Positions 29,120 to 40,322 of a DNA stretch of 64,000 nt are shown here, in pieces. Under the pieces are notes generated by a model. It was not told where the DNA came from and ran no database searches. It was given only the letters and a program-made list of their open reading frames with translations. This stretch comes from Erwinia sp. OLFS4 (lineage in GTDB: Bacteria > Pseudomonadota > Gammaproteobacteria > Enterobacterales > Enterobacteriaceae): contig NZ_MOMB01000006.1 of the NCBI RefSeq assembly GCF_002752165.1, forward strand, positions 17,460-81,459, in the 5' to 3' direction. The position numbers and the translations under genes are program-made. Every line of letters begins with the position of its first letter. Position 1 is the stretch's first letter.

Positions 29120-31200
29120 CCCTGGCTCCCGATGGTTGCCGTCATGCGAATCTGACGGTTGTCACTCAGTTCAAGGTTAGAGAGCACCGCCAGCTGCGGC
29201 AGATTACGGCGCAGGAAGCGTGCCAGCAGAGCACGCAACGGATGATTGACCAGTAGCACCGGCGGAGCACCAAGTGATTCCTGACGCTGCAACGCTTCAG
29301 TTGTCTGCACCAGTAAGCGATCCGCCAGACCAGGTTCGAGGCCGCCTCCCCCTTGCATGGCCTGCAGCAGCAGGCGCTCAAGCGCCGTATCCAGTCCCAG
29401 CACCTGCACTTCTCCCGTGCCGGGGAACCATTGCTGAGTAATGGCCCGCCCCAAAGCAACGCGCACCACACTGGTCAGCTCCTGGGCGTCATTCTGTACC
29501 GGCGCATGTTCCGCAAGGGTCTCAATCACAGTACGCATATCCCGGATAGCAACCCGTTCAGACAGCAGATTCTGCAATACTTTATGCAAGGTGGTGAGCG
29601 TAATTACCCCGGGAACCAAATCTTCTGTCAGCTTCGGCATTTCGCTGGATACGCGATCCAGCAGTTGTTGTGCCTCCTGACGGCCAAACAATTCACTGGC
29701 ATACTGACCAATCAGATGATTAAGGTGTGTTGCCACCACGGTACTGGCTTCCACCACGGTGAATCCCTGAATCTGTGCCTGCTCTTTCAGCGCACTGTCA
29801 ATCCACACTGCCTCAAGACCAAAAGCCGGATCGATAGTCGGCTCACCCGGTAGCGCACCGGCCGCCGTTCCCGGATTAATGGCCATCCAGCGGCCAGGAT
29901 AGGCATCGCCGCTGCCAATTTCAACGCCCTTCATCAGAATACGATAGCGCGCTGGCGGCAAATCCATATTGTCGCGAATATGGACTACCGGCGGTAAAAA
30001 ACCCATCTCCTGCGCAAATTTTTTACGGATACTGCGAATCCGCCCCAGCAACTCACCATTTTGCTGATGGTCGACCATCGGGATCAGACGATAACCTACT
30101 TCCATCCCCAGTGAATCTTCCAGGTGGACATCATTCCATGACGCTTCCGGTGCGCTGGCCGTATCGGCTGCCGGGGCCATTACCGCTGGCGTTACCGGCA
30201 GCTTTATTTGCCTGCCACGCATATACCAGGCGAGACCCAACAGGGCGCAGGTAAATAACAGAAACACCAGATTCGGCATGCCTGGCACTAACCCCAGCAA
30301 GCCGAGAACCGCGGCTGAAAGCAACATCACACGCGGATTATTGAACAGTTGCGACACCATCTGTTCGCCAACGTCCTGCTCAGTACTGACCCGGGTTACA
30401 ATCACACCGGCTGCGGTTGAGATGACCAATGCCGGGATCTGGGCAACCAGTCCGTCACCAATAGTCAGCAACGTATAACTCTGTGCCGCATCAGCAAAGG
30501 GCATTCCATGCTGCACTACCCCCACCAGTAAACCGCCGATAACGTTAATCACCATAATCATAATTCCGGCGATAGCATCACCGCGCACAAACTTACTGGC
30601 ACCGTCCATTGAACCGTAAAAATCAGCTTCCTGAGTGACTTCAGCACGTCGTTTTTTTGCTTCGTCTTCACCAATCAAACCGGCATTGAGATCGGCATCA
30701 ATCGCCATCTGCTTACCCGGCATACCGTCCAGCACAAAACGCGCGCCCACCTCGGCAATACGTCCGGCACCTTTGGTGATGACCATAAAATTAATGATAA
30801 CCAGAATGATAAAAACCACGATGCCAATAGCAAAATTACCGCCCACCAGAAAATGGCCAAAGGCTTCCACCACCCGTCCCGCCGCCGCAGCGCCAGTATG
30901 GCCCTCAAGCAAAATGATGCGGGTAGAAGCAACGTTAAGCGACAGACGCAGCAGCGTTGAAAACAGCAAAATAGTCGGGAAGGCAGCAAATTCCAGCGTT
31001 CGCTGAGTAAACATCGCCACCAGCAGTACCATGATGGAAAGCGCAATATTAAAGGTAAACAGCAAATCCAGCACAAAAGGCGGCAGCGGCAGTACCATCA
31101 TCGACAAAATCAGCAGAATCAGTACCGGGCCGGCCAGAACCTGCCACTGTGTCTGTTTAAAATTTTCAGGTAAGCGTAATAAAGCGGCCAGATTAGCCAT
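29116..31200 (-). CDS. flhA: Flagellar export gate protein FlhA
   Basis: Large subunit of the flagellar type III export gate, 694 residues. Eight transmembrane helices in the first half, the FHIPEP-family cytoplasmic loop GDGLVAQIPALVISTAAGVI, and a soluble carboxy domain (GMEVGYRLIPMVD; QWFPGTGEVQVLGLD) that docks chaperone-substrate complexes. The start is ATG 31200 (MANLAALLRLPENF), as in E. coli, overlapping the end of flhB by eight bases; an in-frame extension of seven codons upstream is not homologous. Confidence 0.96.
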   Translation of the reverse strand: MANLAALLRLPENFKQTQWQVLAGPVLILLILSMMVLPLPPFVLDLLFTFNIALSIMVLLVAMFTQRTLEFAAFPTILLFSTLLRLSLNVASTRIILLEGHTGAAAAGRVVEAFGHFLVGGNFAIGIVVFIILVIINFMVITKGAGRIAEVGARFVLDGMPGKQMAIDADLNAGLIGEDEAKKRRAEVTQEADFYGSMDGASKFVRGDAIAGIMIMVINVIGGLLVGVVQHGMPFADAAQSYTLLTIGDGLVAQIPALVISTAAGVIVTRVSTEQDVGEQMVSQLFNNPRVMLLSAAVLGLLGLVPGMPNLVFLLFTCALLGLAWYMRGRQIKLPVTPAVMAPAADTASAPEASWNDVHLEDSLGMEVGYRLIPMVDHQQNGELLGRIRSIRKKFAQEMGFLPPVVHIRDNMDLPPARYRILMKGVEIGSGDAYPGRWMAINPGTAAGALPGEPTIDPAFGLEAVWIDSALKEQAQIQGFTVVEASTVVATHLNHLIGQYASELFGRQEAQQLLDRVSSEMPKLTEDLVPGVITLTTLHKVLQNLLSERVAIRDMRTVIETLAEHAPVQNDAQELTSVVRVALGRAITQQWFPGTGEVQVLGLDTALERLLLQAMQGGGGLEPGLADRLLVQTTEALQRQESLGAPPVLLVNHPLRALLARFLRRNLPQLAVLSNLELSDNRQIRMTATIGSQG

Positions 31201-32344
31201 CAGTTTTTGTCTCACTTGCAAAGTCCAGTGCGTCCGGCACCGGCAGATTTTCAGGTTTTTTCGGTATCAGGCCACCTTCGCGCTTCCAGCTTCGCAGCTG
31301 CCACACCCAGGCCAGCACTTCAGCGACGGCGGCGTAGAGCGTACCCGGGATCTGCTGACCGATCTCGCTGTGGCGATACAGCGCTCGTGCCAGCGGGGGG
31401 GCCTCCAGTAGCGGAATCCGATGTTCTGCGCCTGACTCACGAATACGCAACGCAATCTCTCCGGCCCCCTTCGCCAGCACCCTCGGTGCGTTCATTTTCT
31501 TTTCAACATATTGCAGCGCCACCGCATAGTGCGTCGGATTAGTGACTATCACGTCAGCATTGGCGACATCAGCCATCATGCGGCGCTGGGCCGCCGCGCG
31601 CATGGCCTGGCGAATCCGCCCTTTAACATGTGGGTCGCCTTCCTGATTTTTGAACTCTTCACGGATTTCCTGACGCGTCATGCGCAGTTTTTTGTAATAG
31701 CTGTAGAGTTGCCAGAAGACGTCAAATGCCACCATCGGCAGCAGCCCGAGGACCACCAGCATACTGCACATTGCCAGCATATTCAGCGCCCCGGCCAGCG
31801 CGGTTAATGGCGATTCGCTAATCAGATGCAACATTAGCGGCCATTTTGCCCAGATATAGCAGCCGGCCACCGTCGCCACCAATACTGCTTTCAAAACTGA
31901 CTTAAGCAGTTCGGCAAACGTCTGAGCGGATAGAATCCGGCCAAGACCGGAAAGCGGATTGAGTTTTTTGGGGTCAAATTTTATCGCTTTACCGCTAATT
32001 ACCACCCCGCCAAGCAACATCGGGGCCGCGATTGCCATCAACACCAGTCCGGCCATTATGGGCACCAGCGCACTGACCGCCTGCATCGCCAGCTTTCCTA
32101 ACTGAATGAGCATGCGCTGATCATCGTTTAACAGCGCCTGATTGAAACTGAGGCCGTCAGACAGCATCGCCGCCAGCACGCGTGCCATATACTCACCGCC
32201 CAGCCATAAAATCGCCAGTCCGGCCATCAGCATCAGAAATGAAGTCAATTCACGCGAACGCGGAATATTCCCCTCTTCCCGGGCTTTCTCTAGTCGGTGA
32301 GGTGTTGCGGATTCAGTTTTTTCCTCGTCGCTACCTTCAGCCAC
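31193..32344 (-). CDS. flhB: Flagellar export switch protein FlhB
   Basis: Export gate component of 383 residues that controls the change from rod/hook to filament substrates. Four hydrophobic helices are followed by the cytoplasmic domain with the self-cleavage site NPTH in ADVIVTNPTHYAVALQY, which autocleaves between Asn and Pro. The amino end EEKTESATPHRLEKAREEG matches the family. It starts with GTG 32344; the ribosome site is weak (GGG about 8 bases before). First gene of flhB-flhA-flhE, 185 bases after cheZ. Confidence 0.95.
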   Translation of the reverse strand: MAEGSDEEKTESATPHRLEKAREEGNIPRSRELTSFLMLMAGLAILWLGGEYMARVLAAMLSDGLSFNQALLNDDQRMLIQLGKLAMQAVSALVPIMAGLVLMAIAAPMLLGGVVISGKAIKFDPKKLNPLSGLGRILSAQTFAELLKSVLKAVLVATVAGCYIWAKWPLMLHLISESPLTALAGALNMLAMCSMLVVLGLLPMVAFDVFWQLYSYYKKLRMTRQEIREEFKNQEGDPHVKGRIRQAMRAAAQRRMMADVANADVIVTNPTHYAVALQYVEKKMNAPRVLAKGAGEIALRIRESGAEHRIPLLEAPPLARALYRHSEIGQQIPGTLYAAVAEVLAWVWQLRSWKREGGLIPKKPENLPVPDALDFASETKTDG

Positions 32345-32480
32345 AGCCCGTTACCCATACCAGCAGTAATTTATAGTGCTATGATGCCAGGACGCGAGCA
32401 GAAATAATGCCGCGAGAAAACGCGTAAATCAGGGGTTATTCTGCTAATGAAGCAGGGTCTGCGTTGCGAAACACCGCAGT

Positions 32481-32506
32481 CAGTGGGGGGCTGATTGACC
32501 CCACTG
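32481..32506 (-). other. Hairpin between cheZ and flhB
   Basis: Eight-base stem CAGTGGGG (32481-32488)/CCCCACTG (32499-32506) in the 185-base gap after cheZ. No T run on the minus strand. It may mark the end of the che transcript or stabilise it before the separate flhB promoter. Confidence 0.4.
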
Positions 32507-32529
32507 CCGGGCGAAGAAGAGACAGATTC

Positions 32530-33174
32530 TCAGAAGCCCAGGCTGTCAAGTAAATCGTCTACCTGCGCCTGATTGGCGACCACACCCTCATCATCGGCGT
32601 GAATCTGTGGGCCATTAAGCAGGCTGGCATTATCCTTCACTTTGCTGGTGACCTCTTCAGGCATATTATCCAGCAGTACCATCACCAATTCGCGTTCAAT
32701 CGCCTGAACCACGTCGTTCATGCGTTTGATCACCTGCCCGGTGAGATCCTGGAAATCCTGAGCCATCATGATGTCCATTAGCCGGGCATTTGTAAACGCG
32801 GTATGCTGGGGCACTTGTGCAAGAAACTCACGCGTATCGGTTACCAGCGACCGCGCATCGGCTAGCGCTAGCGGATCTTCAAACCATTTATCCCAGCGCG
32901 CTGACAGCTGCTTCGCCTCTTTTTCCATCTCATTCTGACGCGGCTGGGTATCATCCACCGCATTCAGCACCCGTTCTGCCGCCTGGCTGGTCATTTTCAC
33001 CACATAATCCAGGCGATCGCGCGCATCGGGGATCGCCTCTGCCGCTTCAGCAATGGCCTGTTCCAGCCCCAGTTCGCGCAGACTTTTACGTAGCATGCGC
33101 GTCAGGGAGCCGATTCGCGAGATAATGTCATTCGCCGTTACAGCCTCATCGTCCGGTTTAGCAAGTTTGCTCAT
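32530..33174 (-). CDS. cheZ: CheY-P phosphatase CheZ
   Basis: 214 residues, mostly helical. It speeds dephosphorylation of CheY-P. The catalytic Gln lies in [20 protein letters not shown] (the QDxxGQ region; Gln147 in E. coli), and the carboxy-terminal CheY-binding amphipathic peptide is [10 protein letters not shown]. Nine bases after cheY. Normal length for the family. Confidence 0.95.
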   Translation of the reverse strand: MSKLAKPDDEAVTANDIISRIGSLTRMLRKSLRELGLEQAIAEAAEAIPDARDRLDYVVKMTSQAAERVLNAVDDTQPRQNEMEKEAKQLSARWDKWFEDPLALADARSLVTDTREFLAQVPQHTAFTNARLMDIMMAQDFQDLTGQVIKRMNDVVQAIERELVMVLLDNMPEEVTSKVKDNASLLNGPQIHADDEGVVANQAQVDDLLDSLGF

Positions 33175-33183
33175 GACAGCTCC

Positions 33184-33573
33184 TTACATACCCAGTTTTT
33201 CAAAGATCTTGCCTAATTTTTCTTCCAGTATCGCCGCGGTAAAAGGTTTTACTACATAGCCATTGGCTCCGGCTTGCGCCGCTGCAATAATATTCTCTTT
33301 TTTGGCCTCTGCCGTTACCATCAGTACCGGCAGCTTAGCCAGTACGTCATCAGCACGAATAGTCTGTAATAGCTGCAGACCATCCATATTCGGCATATTC
33401 CAGTCGGAAATAACAAAATCAAAGGAAGAAGCATGCAGCTTGTTCAGCGCATCGACACCGTCTTCGGCTTCTTCCACGTTGTTAAAACCCAGTTCCTTTA
33501 GCAGGTTGCGAACAATGCGACGCATGGTGTTGAAATCGTCCACTACCAGAAATCTCAGGTTTTTGTCGGTCAT
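33184..33573 (-). CDS. cheY: Chemotaxis response regulator CheY
   Basis: Single receiver domain of 129 residues. Asp12, Asp13 and the phosphoacceptor Asp57 (in [13 protein letters not shown]), Thr87 region [12 protein letters not shown] and Lys109 (in GYVVKPFTA) are all at E. coli positions. CheY-P binds FliM to switch the motor to clockwise rotation. Between cheB (42 bases) and cheZ (9 bases). Confidence 0.97.
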   Translation of the reverse strand: MTDKNLRFLVVDDFNTMRRIVRNLLKELGFNNVEEAEDGVDALNKLHASSFDFVISDWNMPNMDGLQLLQTIRADDVLAKLPVLMVTAEAKKENIIAAAQAGANGYVVKPFTAAILEEKLGKIFEKLGM

Positions 33574-33615
33574 ACTTACTCCTGTTTTGTCCTGTCCCAG
33601 CGGACAGGCGCTTTT

Positions 33616-34659
33616 TTAGATACGTAATGCCTGTCCGGCGCTAATTTTTGTCAGCATATGCTGACTGATTTGTTGCAGGTCAATCACCTCACTGGCGGCC
33701 CCCAGCACAACCGCTTCGCGCGGCATGCCAAATACCACACAGCTGGCTTCATCCTGGGCAATGGTCCAGGCTCCCGCCTGTTTCATCTTCAGTAATCCGG
33801 CCGCGCCATCATTACCCATGCCAGTAAGAATCACGCCGACCGCATTGCGGCCGGCAAAGTGTGCCACGGAGTTAAATAACACATCGACCGAAGGTTTATG
33901 CCGGTTAACCGGTGGGCCCTGATTCAGCTTCACCTGATAATTAGCGCCACTGCGTGCCAGCTCCAGGTGCATCGCACCGGGGGCAATATAAGCGTGGCCT
34001 GGCAGAACGCGTTCACCATCCTCGGCCTCTTTCACCGTAATCTGACACAGCTTATTAAGCCTTTCGGCAAATGATCGGGTAAATCCCGGCGGCATATGCT
34101 GGGTAATCAGCAACGCCGGACTGGTTGCCGGCAGCGGCTGAAGAACATGACGTAGCGCTTCAGTGCCACCGGTCGATGCGCCAATAGCAATCAATTTTTC
34201 GCTGCTAAGTAGCGGAATATTCTTCAGAATAGCCGGTGCTACAGACAGGTTGTGTCTTGTCAGCCGGGCGCGTGAGGCAGCCCGTAACTTATCGCCGATT
34301 ATCTGGCTATAGGCCAGCATGCCTTCACGAATGCCCAGATTGGGTTTAGTAATAAAGTCTACCGCCCCCAGTTCCAGGGCCCGCAAGGTAATCTCAGATC
34401 CCTTCCCGGTCAGCGATGAAACCATAATCACTGGCATCGGTCGCAAGCGCATCAGTTTCTCCAGAAAGTCGAGGCCATCCATCCGCGGCATTTCAACATC
34501 CAGCGTCAGCACATCCGGGTTTAACTGTTTAATCAGCTCGCGAGCTACCAGCGGATCGGGAGCACTGGCCACCATTTCCATATCAGGATGGCTATTGACA
34601 ATTTCGGTCATTAGCTGACGCATCAGCGCTGAATCGTCAACACACAGCACCTTTATCAT
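33616..34659 (-). CDS. cheB: Chemoreceptor methylesterase/deamidase CheB
   Basis: 347 residues: receiver domain with Asp54 as phosphoacceptor ([16 protein letters not shown]), linker, then the methylesterase domain with the Ser nucleophile in [15 protein letters not shown], His in [12 protein letters not shown] and Asp in [14 protein letters not shown]. Removes methyl groups added by CheR so the array adapts. Three bases separate it from cheR. Confidence 0.96.
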   Translation of the reverse strand: MIKVLCVDDSALMRQLMTEIVNSHPDMEMVASAPDPLVARELIKQLNPDVLTLDVEMPRMDGLDFLEKLMRLRPMPVIMVSSLTGKGSEITLRALELGAVDFITKPNLGIREGMLAYSQIIGDKLRAASRARLTRHNLSVAPAILKNIPLLSSEKLIAIGASTGGTEALRHVLQPLPATSPALLITQHMPPGFTRSFAERLNKLCQITVKEAEDGERVLPGHAYIAPGAMHLELARSGANYQVKLNQGPPVNRHKPSVDVLFNSVAHFAGRNAVGVILTGMGNDGAAGLLKMKQAGAWTIAQDEASCVVFGMPREAVVLGAASEVIDLQQISQHMLTKISAGQALRI

Positions 34660-34662
34660 TGT

Positions 34663-35538
34663 TCATTTCCTTTCCCTGGCAAGGCCATATACGGTCTGCC
34701 CGCGCAGATAAAAATCTTTGCTCAGCTGACTGAAATTTTCTGAATGGCCTGCAAACAGCAGGCCACCGGGTTTCAGCAGGGGGACAAAGCGCCGTAAAAT
34801 TTTTTCCTGTGTTCCTTTATCAAAATAAATCATTACATTACGACAAAATATTGCATCAAATGGGCCCGGTAGTGCCCATTCGTTAGCCAGCAGATTAAGC
34901 TGAGCAAACTGAATCACATTACCCAGTTCACTACGCACCTTAACCATCCCCGTATGTGGTCCGGTTCCCCGCATAAAAAAGCGCTGTAGCTGCTGTGGTG
35001 ACAGTGTTCTCAGCTCCTCCTGGCGATAAATCCCCGTGCGCGCTTTATCCAGCACCTGGGTATCAATATCGGTGGCATGGATCTGAAATTTGCCCGGACC
35101 GACTCCCAGGGTTTCTGCCAGCGTGATGGCTATTGAGTACGGTTCCTCTCCGGTTGAGGCTGCCGCACACCAGACATTAAAACTGCCACTACGTTGTTTT
35201 GCCTGCTCCGCCAGCAGTGGAAAATGATGCGCTTCACGAAAAAACGCCGTCAGATTAGTTGTCAGCGCATTCACGAAAGCCTGCCACTCCGCGCTGCCAG
35301 GGTTAGTTTCCAGCTGAGCGAGATAACAGCCGAAATCATCCAGCTTTAACGCCCGCAAGCGCCGCATCAGGCGGTTGTAGACCATTTCACGTTTATGCCC
35401 GGCAAGCACAATCCCTGCTCGTTGATAAATCAGCTCACTGATACGCTTAAAATGGCTATCAGATAATGGCAGGCGTTGAAACGCCTGCATTAATGGCGTC
35501 ACATTGTTCTGTATTTTCTGCAACGTCGGTTTTGTCAT
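34663..35538 (-). CDS. cheR: Chemoreceptor methyltransferase CheR
   Basis: SAM-dependent glutamate methyltransferase of 291 residues. The amino helical domain (QLIYQ-type: ELIYQRAGIVLAGHKREMVY) is followed by the SAM site VWCAAASTGEEPYSIAITLA and FDAIFCRNVMIYFDKGTQ. It docks on the NWETF pentapeptide at the end of the neighbouring receptor. ATG 35538 is chosen: AGGTGG is just upstream and a GTG three codons earlier overlaps it. Confidence 0.95.
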   Translation of the reverse strand: MTKPTLQKIQNNVTPLMQAFQRLPLSDSHFKRISELIYQRAGIVLAGHKREMVYNRLMRRLRALKLDDFGCYLAQLETNPGSAEWQAFVNALTTNLTAFFREAHHFPLLAEQAKQRSGSFNVWCAAASTGEEPYSIAITLAETLGVGPGKFQIHATDIDTQVLDKARTGIYRQEELRTLSPQQLQRFFMRGTGPHTGMVKVRSELGNVIQFAQLNLLANEWALPGPFDAIFCRNVMIYFDKGTQEKILRRFVPLLKPGGLLFAGHSENFSQLSKDFYLRGQTVYGLARERK

Positions 35539-35609
35539 ACAAACCACCTGGCAAGATGCTCCATATCAGGTTTACCCGCTGTATTCCCTGTAATCCGGCG
35601 GCACCCCGC

Positions 35610-37286
35610 TCAGAAGGTTTCCCAGTTGTCATGAACATTTACCGTTGCCGGCAGCGCTTTTTGACTACCCTCCAGCGGCATCATCTGTGACGGCTCTCTA
35701 CTGCTATTAACGGCACCAGAATGCGTTTCTTTACTGATACGGAACAACGCCACCGCCTGGGCCAGTTCGCTGGCCTGACGTTCCAGTGCAGCGGCTGAGG
35801 TTGCAGACTCCTGCACCAGGGTAACGTTTTGCTGCGTCACGCGGTCCATTTCATTGACCGCCGTATTAACCTGATCGATTCCCCAACTCTGCTCATCAGA
35901 AGCCGAGGAGATTTCGCCCATAATGTCAGTAACCCGGGTGACTGAACTGACGATTTCACTCATTGTCTCTCCGGCGCTTTCCACCAGTACCGCCCCGGCA
36001 TCAACCCGCGATACGCTCTCCTCAATTAACGACTTAATTTCTCTGGCCGCACTGGCGCTGCGCTGCGCCAGACTGCGTACTTCACCCGCGACCACGGCAA
36101 AACCACGCCCCTGTTCACCGGCCCGTGCCGCTTCCACCGCAGCGTTTAACGCCAGAATATTAGTCTGGAAGGCAATACCATCAATTACACTGGTAATGTC
36201 GGAAATTTTCTTCGAACTGCCGGCAATGTCTTTCATCGTCTCAACCACACCATCAACGACCTTACCGCCGCGCTGAGCCGTTTCCGAAGCGCTGAGCGCC
36301 AGTTTCGATGCCTGGCGGGCATTATCGGCATTCTGCCGTACCGTTGAGGTCAGCTGTTCCATGCTGGCGGCCGTTTCTTCCAGCGAGGCCGCCTGCTGCT
36401 CGGTACGCGCTGACAGATCGCTGCTACCGGCCGATATGCCGATTGCGCCACTATTAATTGCATTTGATCCATCACGCACGCTGCTGACAGTACGTATTAA
36501 TGACTGTTGCATGTTGCGTAAACTGGCCGCCAGCTGGGTCATTTCGTTTTTACCTTCCACGATGATTGGCTGGGTCAAATCACCGTCAGCAATATGACGA
36601 ATATGGCCGATAGAAAGCGTCAGAGGACGTAGCAGGATACGGTACATGCCGATCCACACCAGAATGATAATCAGTAATGTCATCAACGCCACGACAGCCA
36701 GGATAATCTGCGTCTGCAACCAGGCCGCATTGTTATTCTCCAGGCCCTGCTTAATCAAAGCATTATTGGTAGTCAGCCACTGATTATAGGTTTTGGAAAA
36801 CTGATCCTGGTAACCCTGGGTTGGCTGATCAAGATAGTCCTGAAAACGCCCGCTTTTCAGCATGGCAGCCAGTTCCACCAGCGCGTCATGATAGATGGTG
36901 TAATTTGCTTGTACCGCCTGCACTTCCGGAGCGTTGCGGGCCGTATCCGTCAACGCATTATCAAAACGTGCCCGTGCCTGATTAGCCTCATCCAGCTCAT
37001 GGATCGCCTGAGTCAGCAGTGACTGAATGCCTCTGTCGGTTGCCGCCTGTGCCGGATTAAGGGCATAAAGCGTACCCGCCCTCGCCAGCGAAACGCGCGC
37101 GTGTACCAATGCCATCCAGGAAAGCCCCATCTCACGCTGCAACGTATTAAGATCCTGGTTAAAAATAAAATTCTGCCGATCATCATCCACCGTGCGAAAA
37201 AACATGCTTCCGGTAGCAATCTCCAGCAACGTAAACACCACCAGCACTGTTACCAGTGCGGTAACCACCTTGATACGCTTATACAT
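35610..37286 (-). CDS. Tar/Tsr-type methyl-accepting chemotaxis protein
   Basis: 558-residue transmembrane chemoreceptor. TM1 is about residues 8-30, the periplasmic four-helix sensor about 31-190, TM2 about 190-215, HAMP ([19 protein letters not shown]), then methylation helices and the hairpin tip [20 protein letters not shown]. It ends in NWETF, the high-affinity docking site for CheR and CheB. In the sensor, Arg64 and Arg69 ([10 protein letters not shown]) and [10 protein letters not shown] match Tar/Tsr ligand sites, but position 73 is Leu, not Arg, so an amino-acid ligand is likely but its identity is open. Only receptor gene in the block; E. coli has tar and tap here. A sigma-28 promoter lies 58-85 bases upstream. 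Confidence 0.92.
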   Translation of the reverse strand: MYKRIKVVTALVTVLVVFTLLEIATGSMFFRTVDDDRQNFIFNQDLNTLQREMGLSWMALVHARVSLARAGTLYALNPAQAATDRGIQSLLTQAIHELDEANQARARFDNALTDTARNAPEVQAVQANYTIYHDALVELAAMLKSGRFQDYLDQPTQGYQDQFSKTYNQWLTTNNALIKQGLENNNAAWLQTQIILAVVALMTLLIIILVWIGMYRILLRPLTLSIGHIRHIADGDLTQPIIVEGKNEMTQLAASLRNMQQSLIRTVSSVRDGSNAINSGAIGISAGSSDLSARTEQQAASLEETAASMEQLTSTVRQNADNARQASKLALSASETAQRGGKVVDGVVETMKDIAGSSKKISDITSVIDGIAFQTNILALNAAVEAARAGEQGRGFAVVAGEVRSLAQRSASAAREIKSLIEESVSRVDAGAVLVESAGETMSEIVSSVTRVTDIMGEISSASDEQSWGIDQVNTAVNEMDRVTQQNVTLVQESATSAAALERQASELAQAVALFRISKETHSGAVNSSREPSQMMPLEGSQKALPATVNVHDNWETF

Positions 37287-37799
37287 ACTTAACCTCAGAC
37301 TACGCTGAAAAAAACTGTTATTGGTAATACATTGAGTAGCCCTGTTATCGGCAAAGTGTAAATATACTTTACAGTGTTCAGACTGACCGATCTGACTCTG
37401 GCATCACTGAAAAAATCACCCCGACAGGCCGCTGCCCACAGCGACTATCCGCGCCACAAGATCGCCTGCATCATGGTCAGGCATTGGTACAGCTTATTCC
37501 CTGAAAACAGCCGCTCAGAACCTTTGCCGTTTTTCCTGCACCGCGCTGGCTGGCTACTACCCGAATCTTAGTCAGCCTGTTTAACCCAGGAATGAAAGCG
37601 ATATCGCCAAAATATTATCGGCGCGCCTCGCGGGAGGTTTAGTCGGGATGGTGAAAATTGATGCAAGGCAGAGTGGCGGTTTGATGGCGGCTGATGAGCC
37701 AGAAAGCGCGGGGAGACTTATCCGTGATCCCTTCGCATCCACCTGCGCGCGGCCAGCGGCTCCGCGCAGGCGAATACGAACGGAAAGGATCTCTGATAA
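37287..37799. other. Gap between cheW and the receptor gene
   Basis: About 510 bases without a supported gene inside the chemotaxis block. The receptor-proximal part holds the sigma-28 promoter at 37345-37371. The rest shows no coding frame with similarity and no clear terminator; it may be where a second receptor gene was lost. Confidence 0.5.
37345..37371 (-). promoter_or_regulatory. Sigma-28 (FliA) promoter for the tar-cheRBYZ operon
   Basis: On the minus strand: TAAAGTAT (37371-37364), an 11-base spacer, then GCCGATAA (37352-37345). Both boxes match the FliA consensus TAAAGTTT-N11-GCCGATAA, the -10 box exactly. It lies 58 bases before the receptor start codon and points at it. Confidence 0.93.
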
Positions 37800-38297
37800 T
37801 CAGGATGCGCGCAGGGCATCGACCAGCGCCATCTCTTCACTGTTAAGTAGCTTTTCAATATCAATCAGAATCAACATACGATCGTCCAGCGCCCCCAGCC
37901 CGGTGAGGTATTCTGTCGACATAGTGACGGCGAATTCCGGCGCCGGGCGGATCTGTTCCTGTGTCAGTGATAGCACATCAGACACGCCGTCAACCACAAT
38001 ACCCACCACCCGTTGCAGCAGATTTAACACGATAACCACGGTATTTTCGTTATAATCGACATCGGACTGCAGAAATTTTACCCGCAGATCGACAATCGGC
38101 ACGATCACCCCGCGCAGGTTGGTCACCCCTTTAATAAAGGCCGGGGTGTTGGCAATTCGGGTCACCTGATCGTAACCACGAATCTCCTGCACTTTGAGAA
38201 TATCAATCCCATATTCTTCATTACCCAGTGTAAAAACCAGAAACTCCTGGCCAACGGTTTCGCCAGCAAGTCTGGTGACAGTTGCCTTTTCAGTCAT
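37800..38297 (-). CDS. cheW: Chemotaxis coupling protein CheW
   Basis: 165 residues, SH3-like CheW fold linking CheA to receptors. [25 protein letters not shown] and [18 protein letters not shown] are family signatures; the latter includes the receptor-contact region. Follows cheA on the same strand with 23 bases between. Normal length. Confidence 0.96.
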   Translation of the reverse strand: MTEKATVTRLAGETVGQEFLVFTLGNEEYGIDILKVQEIRGYDQVTRIANTPAFIKGVTNLRGVIVPIVDLRVKFLQSDVDYNENTVVIVLNLLQRVVGIVVDGVSDVLSLTQEQIRPAPEFAVTMSTEYLTGLGALDDRMLILIDIEKLLNSEEMALVDALRAS

Positions 38298-38320
38298 TGT
38301 TTTACCCTTATGCTGTTCAT

Positions 38321-40318
38321 TCAGGCTGCGGCGCTGGCCACACGCTTTTCACGGTTCAGCGTTTGCAGCGCCGATACGTCAACAATTAGCGCGACACTGC
38401 CATCGCCAAGGATGGTAGCAGCGGAAATTCCCGGCACTTTGCGATAATTACTTTCCAGATTTTTTACCACCACCTGATGCTGACCAATCAGCTGATCAAC
38501 CAGCAGTGCATACCGTTTTCCGCCGCTTTGCAGGATAACCACAATGCCCTGTGTCGCGTCTTGTTTTGCGCCAGCCACGTCGAATACATCCCATAATTCA
38601 ACCAGTGGCAAATATTCTCCGCGCACTTCCAGTACCCGTTCGCCACCGGCCAGCGCTTTCAGCTCTTCACTACGTGGTTGCAAAGACTCCATTACGGCAT
38701 TCAGCGGCAGGATAAACACCTCGTTAGCCACCCGCACCGACATACCGTCCAGAATGGCCAGCGTCAGCGGAAGCAAAATACGAATGGTGGTTCCCCTGCC
38801 CTGTTTTGAGGCAATTTCAACGTGTCCCCCCATTTCGAGGATGTTACGTTTTACGACATCCATACCGACCCCGCGTCCGGAGACATCAGTGACCTGTTCA
38901 GCGGTAGAAAATCCTGGCGCAAAAATCAGCATATTAACTTCATCATCGCTCATGCCATCATGCACCGGCAGGCCGGAAGAAACCGCTTTTGCCAGAATAC
39001 GTTCGCGGTTAAGACCCGCACCATCATCCACCACTTCAATACAGATATTGCCCCCCTGATGTTCAGCCGAAAGCGTCAGGTTACCGCTGGCAGCTTTGCC
39101 CGCTGCAATACGCTTTTCCGGCAATTCCACCCCGTGGTCGAGGCTGTTGCGTACCAGATGCGTTAACGGATCAATGATGCGTTCAATAAGACTTTTATCC
39201 AGCTCGGTGGAGCTACCCAGTAACGTCAGCTCGACTTCTTTACCCAGTTTACTGGCCAGATCCCGCACCAGGCGTGGAAAACGGCTGAAGACATATTCCA
39301 TCGGCATCATGCGAATAGACATCACCGATTCCTGTAAATCGCGCGCATTGCGCTCCAGCTGGCCCATGCTATTAAGCAAATCGCCATGCTGAACCGGGTC
39401 CAGCCGGTTAGAGCGCTGAGCCAGCATCGACTGGGTGATAACCAGCTCACCCACCAGATTAATCAGTTGGTCCACTTTTTCCACTGCCACCCGAATACTG
39501 TTCGACTCGCCACCACGGGCCGGCGTCGTTTTTTTTGCCGCATCTGCTTTGGGCGTCACCGGGACATGCGGGGCGTCAGCCGGCATCCTCTCAGCCGGCG
39601 AAACGTCAGTCGCCTGGCCGGCCATCACCGCGGCATTTGCGGTAAAAGCAATCTGTTTTTCGTCAATCAAAAAGCACAACACTGCGCTAATATCATCCTG
39701 ACTCACCGGGGTGGTCAGCGATGCCTGCAGACTGTTTTCACCGCGCTGGACCCCGCTGACAGTGGCAAGATTAGCCAGTTCTTCAAGCAACAGATCGATT
39801 TCACTGGCTTTGAGGTCAGAGAGCATAATATGTAATGTATTGCTGTTGGCAGCAGCTGAAGCGTCATCGCTGACCGGCGCAGCCAGCGTTATAGGGGTGA
39901 CGTCAGCCACCGCCGCGGTTTCGCCTTTGCTTTCCAGTGCCAGCTGACGCAGTGCCTGACAGATATATTCAAAGGCAGCAGCATCCGGCTCCTGTGCGCA
40001 CTTATAAGCATCTAACTGTTCCTGCATAATGTCCTTCGTTTCCAAAAACAGGTTGATGATATCGGTACTGAGCTGCATTTCGCCGCGACGTGCACCGTCG
40101 AGTATGTTTTCCAGAATATGGGTGGTTTCCTGCAGTACACTGAATCCAAAAGTGCCAGCCCCTCCCTTAATAGAATGGGCGGCACGGAAAATAGCGTTAA
40201 GCTGCTCGGCGTCCGGTGCTGCCGGATCCAGGCCCAACAGATGTTGTTCCATATCAGCCAGTAATTCATCGGCTTCATCGAAGAACGTCTGATAAAAATC
40301 GCTGATATCCATGCTCAC
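38321..40318 (-). CDS. cheA: Chemotaxis histidine kinase CheA
   Basis: 665-residue kinase with five domains in order: P1 with the phosphorylated His48 ([16 protein letters not shown]), P2 CheY-binding (about 160-230), P3 dimerisation ([20 protein letters not shown]), P4 ATPase (N box [17 protein letters not shown] boxes VVDDGAGL and [12 protein letters not shown]), and P5 CheW-like. It transfers phosphate to CheY and CheB. Start codon GTG 40318 with AGAGGT upstream, as in E. coli, four bases after motB. A second start at Met3 could exist; the internal short-form start known from E. coli was not examined. Confidence 0.96.
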   Translation of the reverse strand: MSMDISDFYQTFFDEADELLADMEQHLLGLDPAAPDAEQLNAIFRAAHSIKGGAGTFGFSVLQETTHILENILDGARRGEMQLSTDIINLFLETKDIMQEQLDAYKCAQEPDAAAFEYICQALRQLALESKGETAAVADVTPITLAAPVSDDASAAANSNTLHIMLSDLKASEIDLLLEELANLATVSGVQRGENSLQASLTTPVSQDDISAVLCFLIDEKQIAFTANAAVMAGQATDVSPAERMPADAPHVPVTPKADAAKKTTPARGGESNSIRVAVEKVDQLINLVGELVITQSMLAQRSNRLDPVQHGDLLNSMGQLERNARDLQESVMSIRMMPMEYVFSRFPRLVRDLASKLGKEVELTLLGSSTELDKSLIERIIDPLTHLVRNSLDHGVELPEKRIAAGKAASGNLTLSAEHQGGNICIEVVDDGAGLNRERILAKAVSSGLPVHDGMSDDEVNMLIFAPGFSTAEQVTDVSGRGVGMDVVKRNILEMGGHVEIASKQGRGTTIRILLPLTLAILDGMSVRVANEVFILPLNAVMESLQPRSEELKALAGGERVLEVRGEYLPLVELWDVFDVAGAKQDATQGIVVILQSGGKRYALLVDQLIGQHQVVVKNLESNYRKVPGISAATILGDGSVALIVDVSALQTLNREKRVASAAA

Positions 40319-40322
40319 GTTA

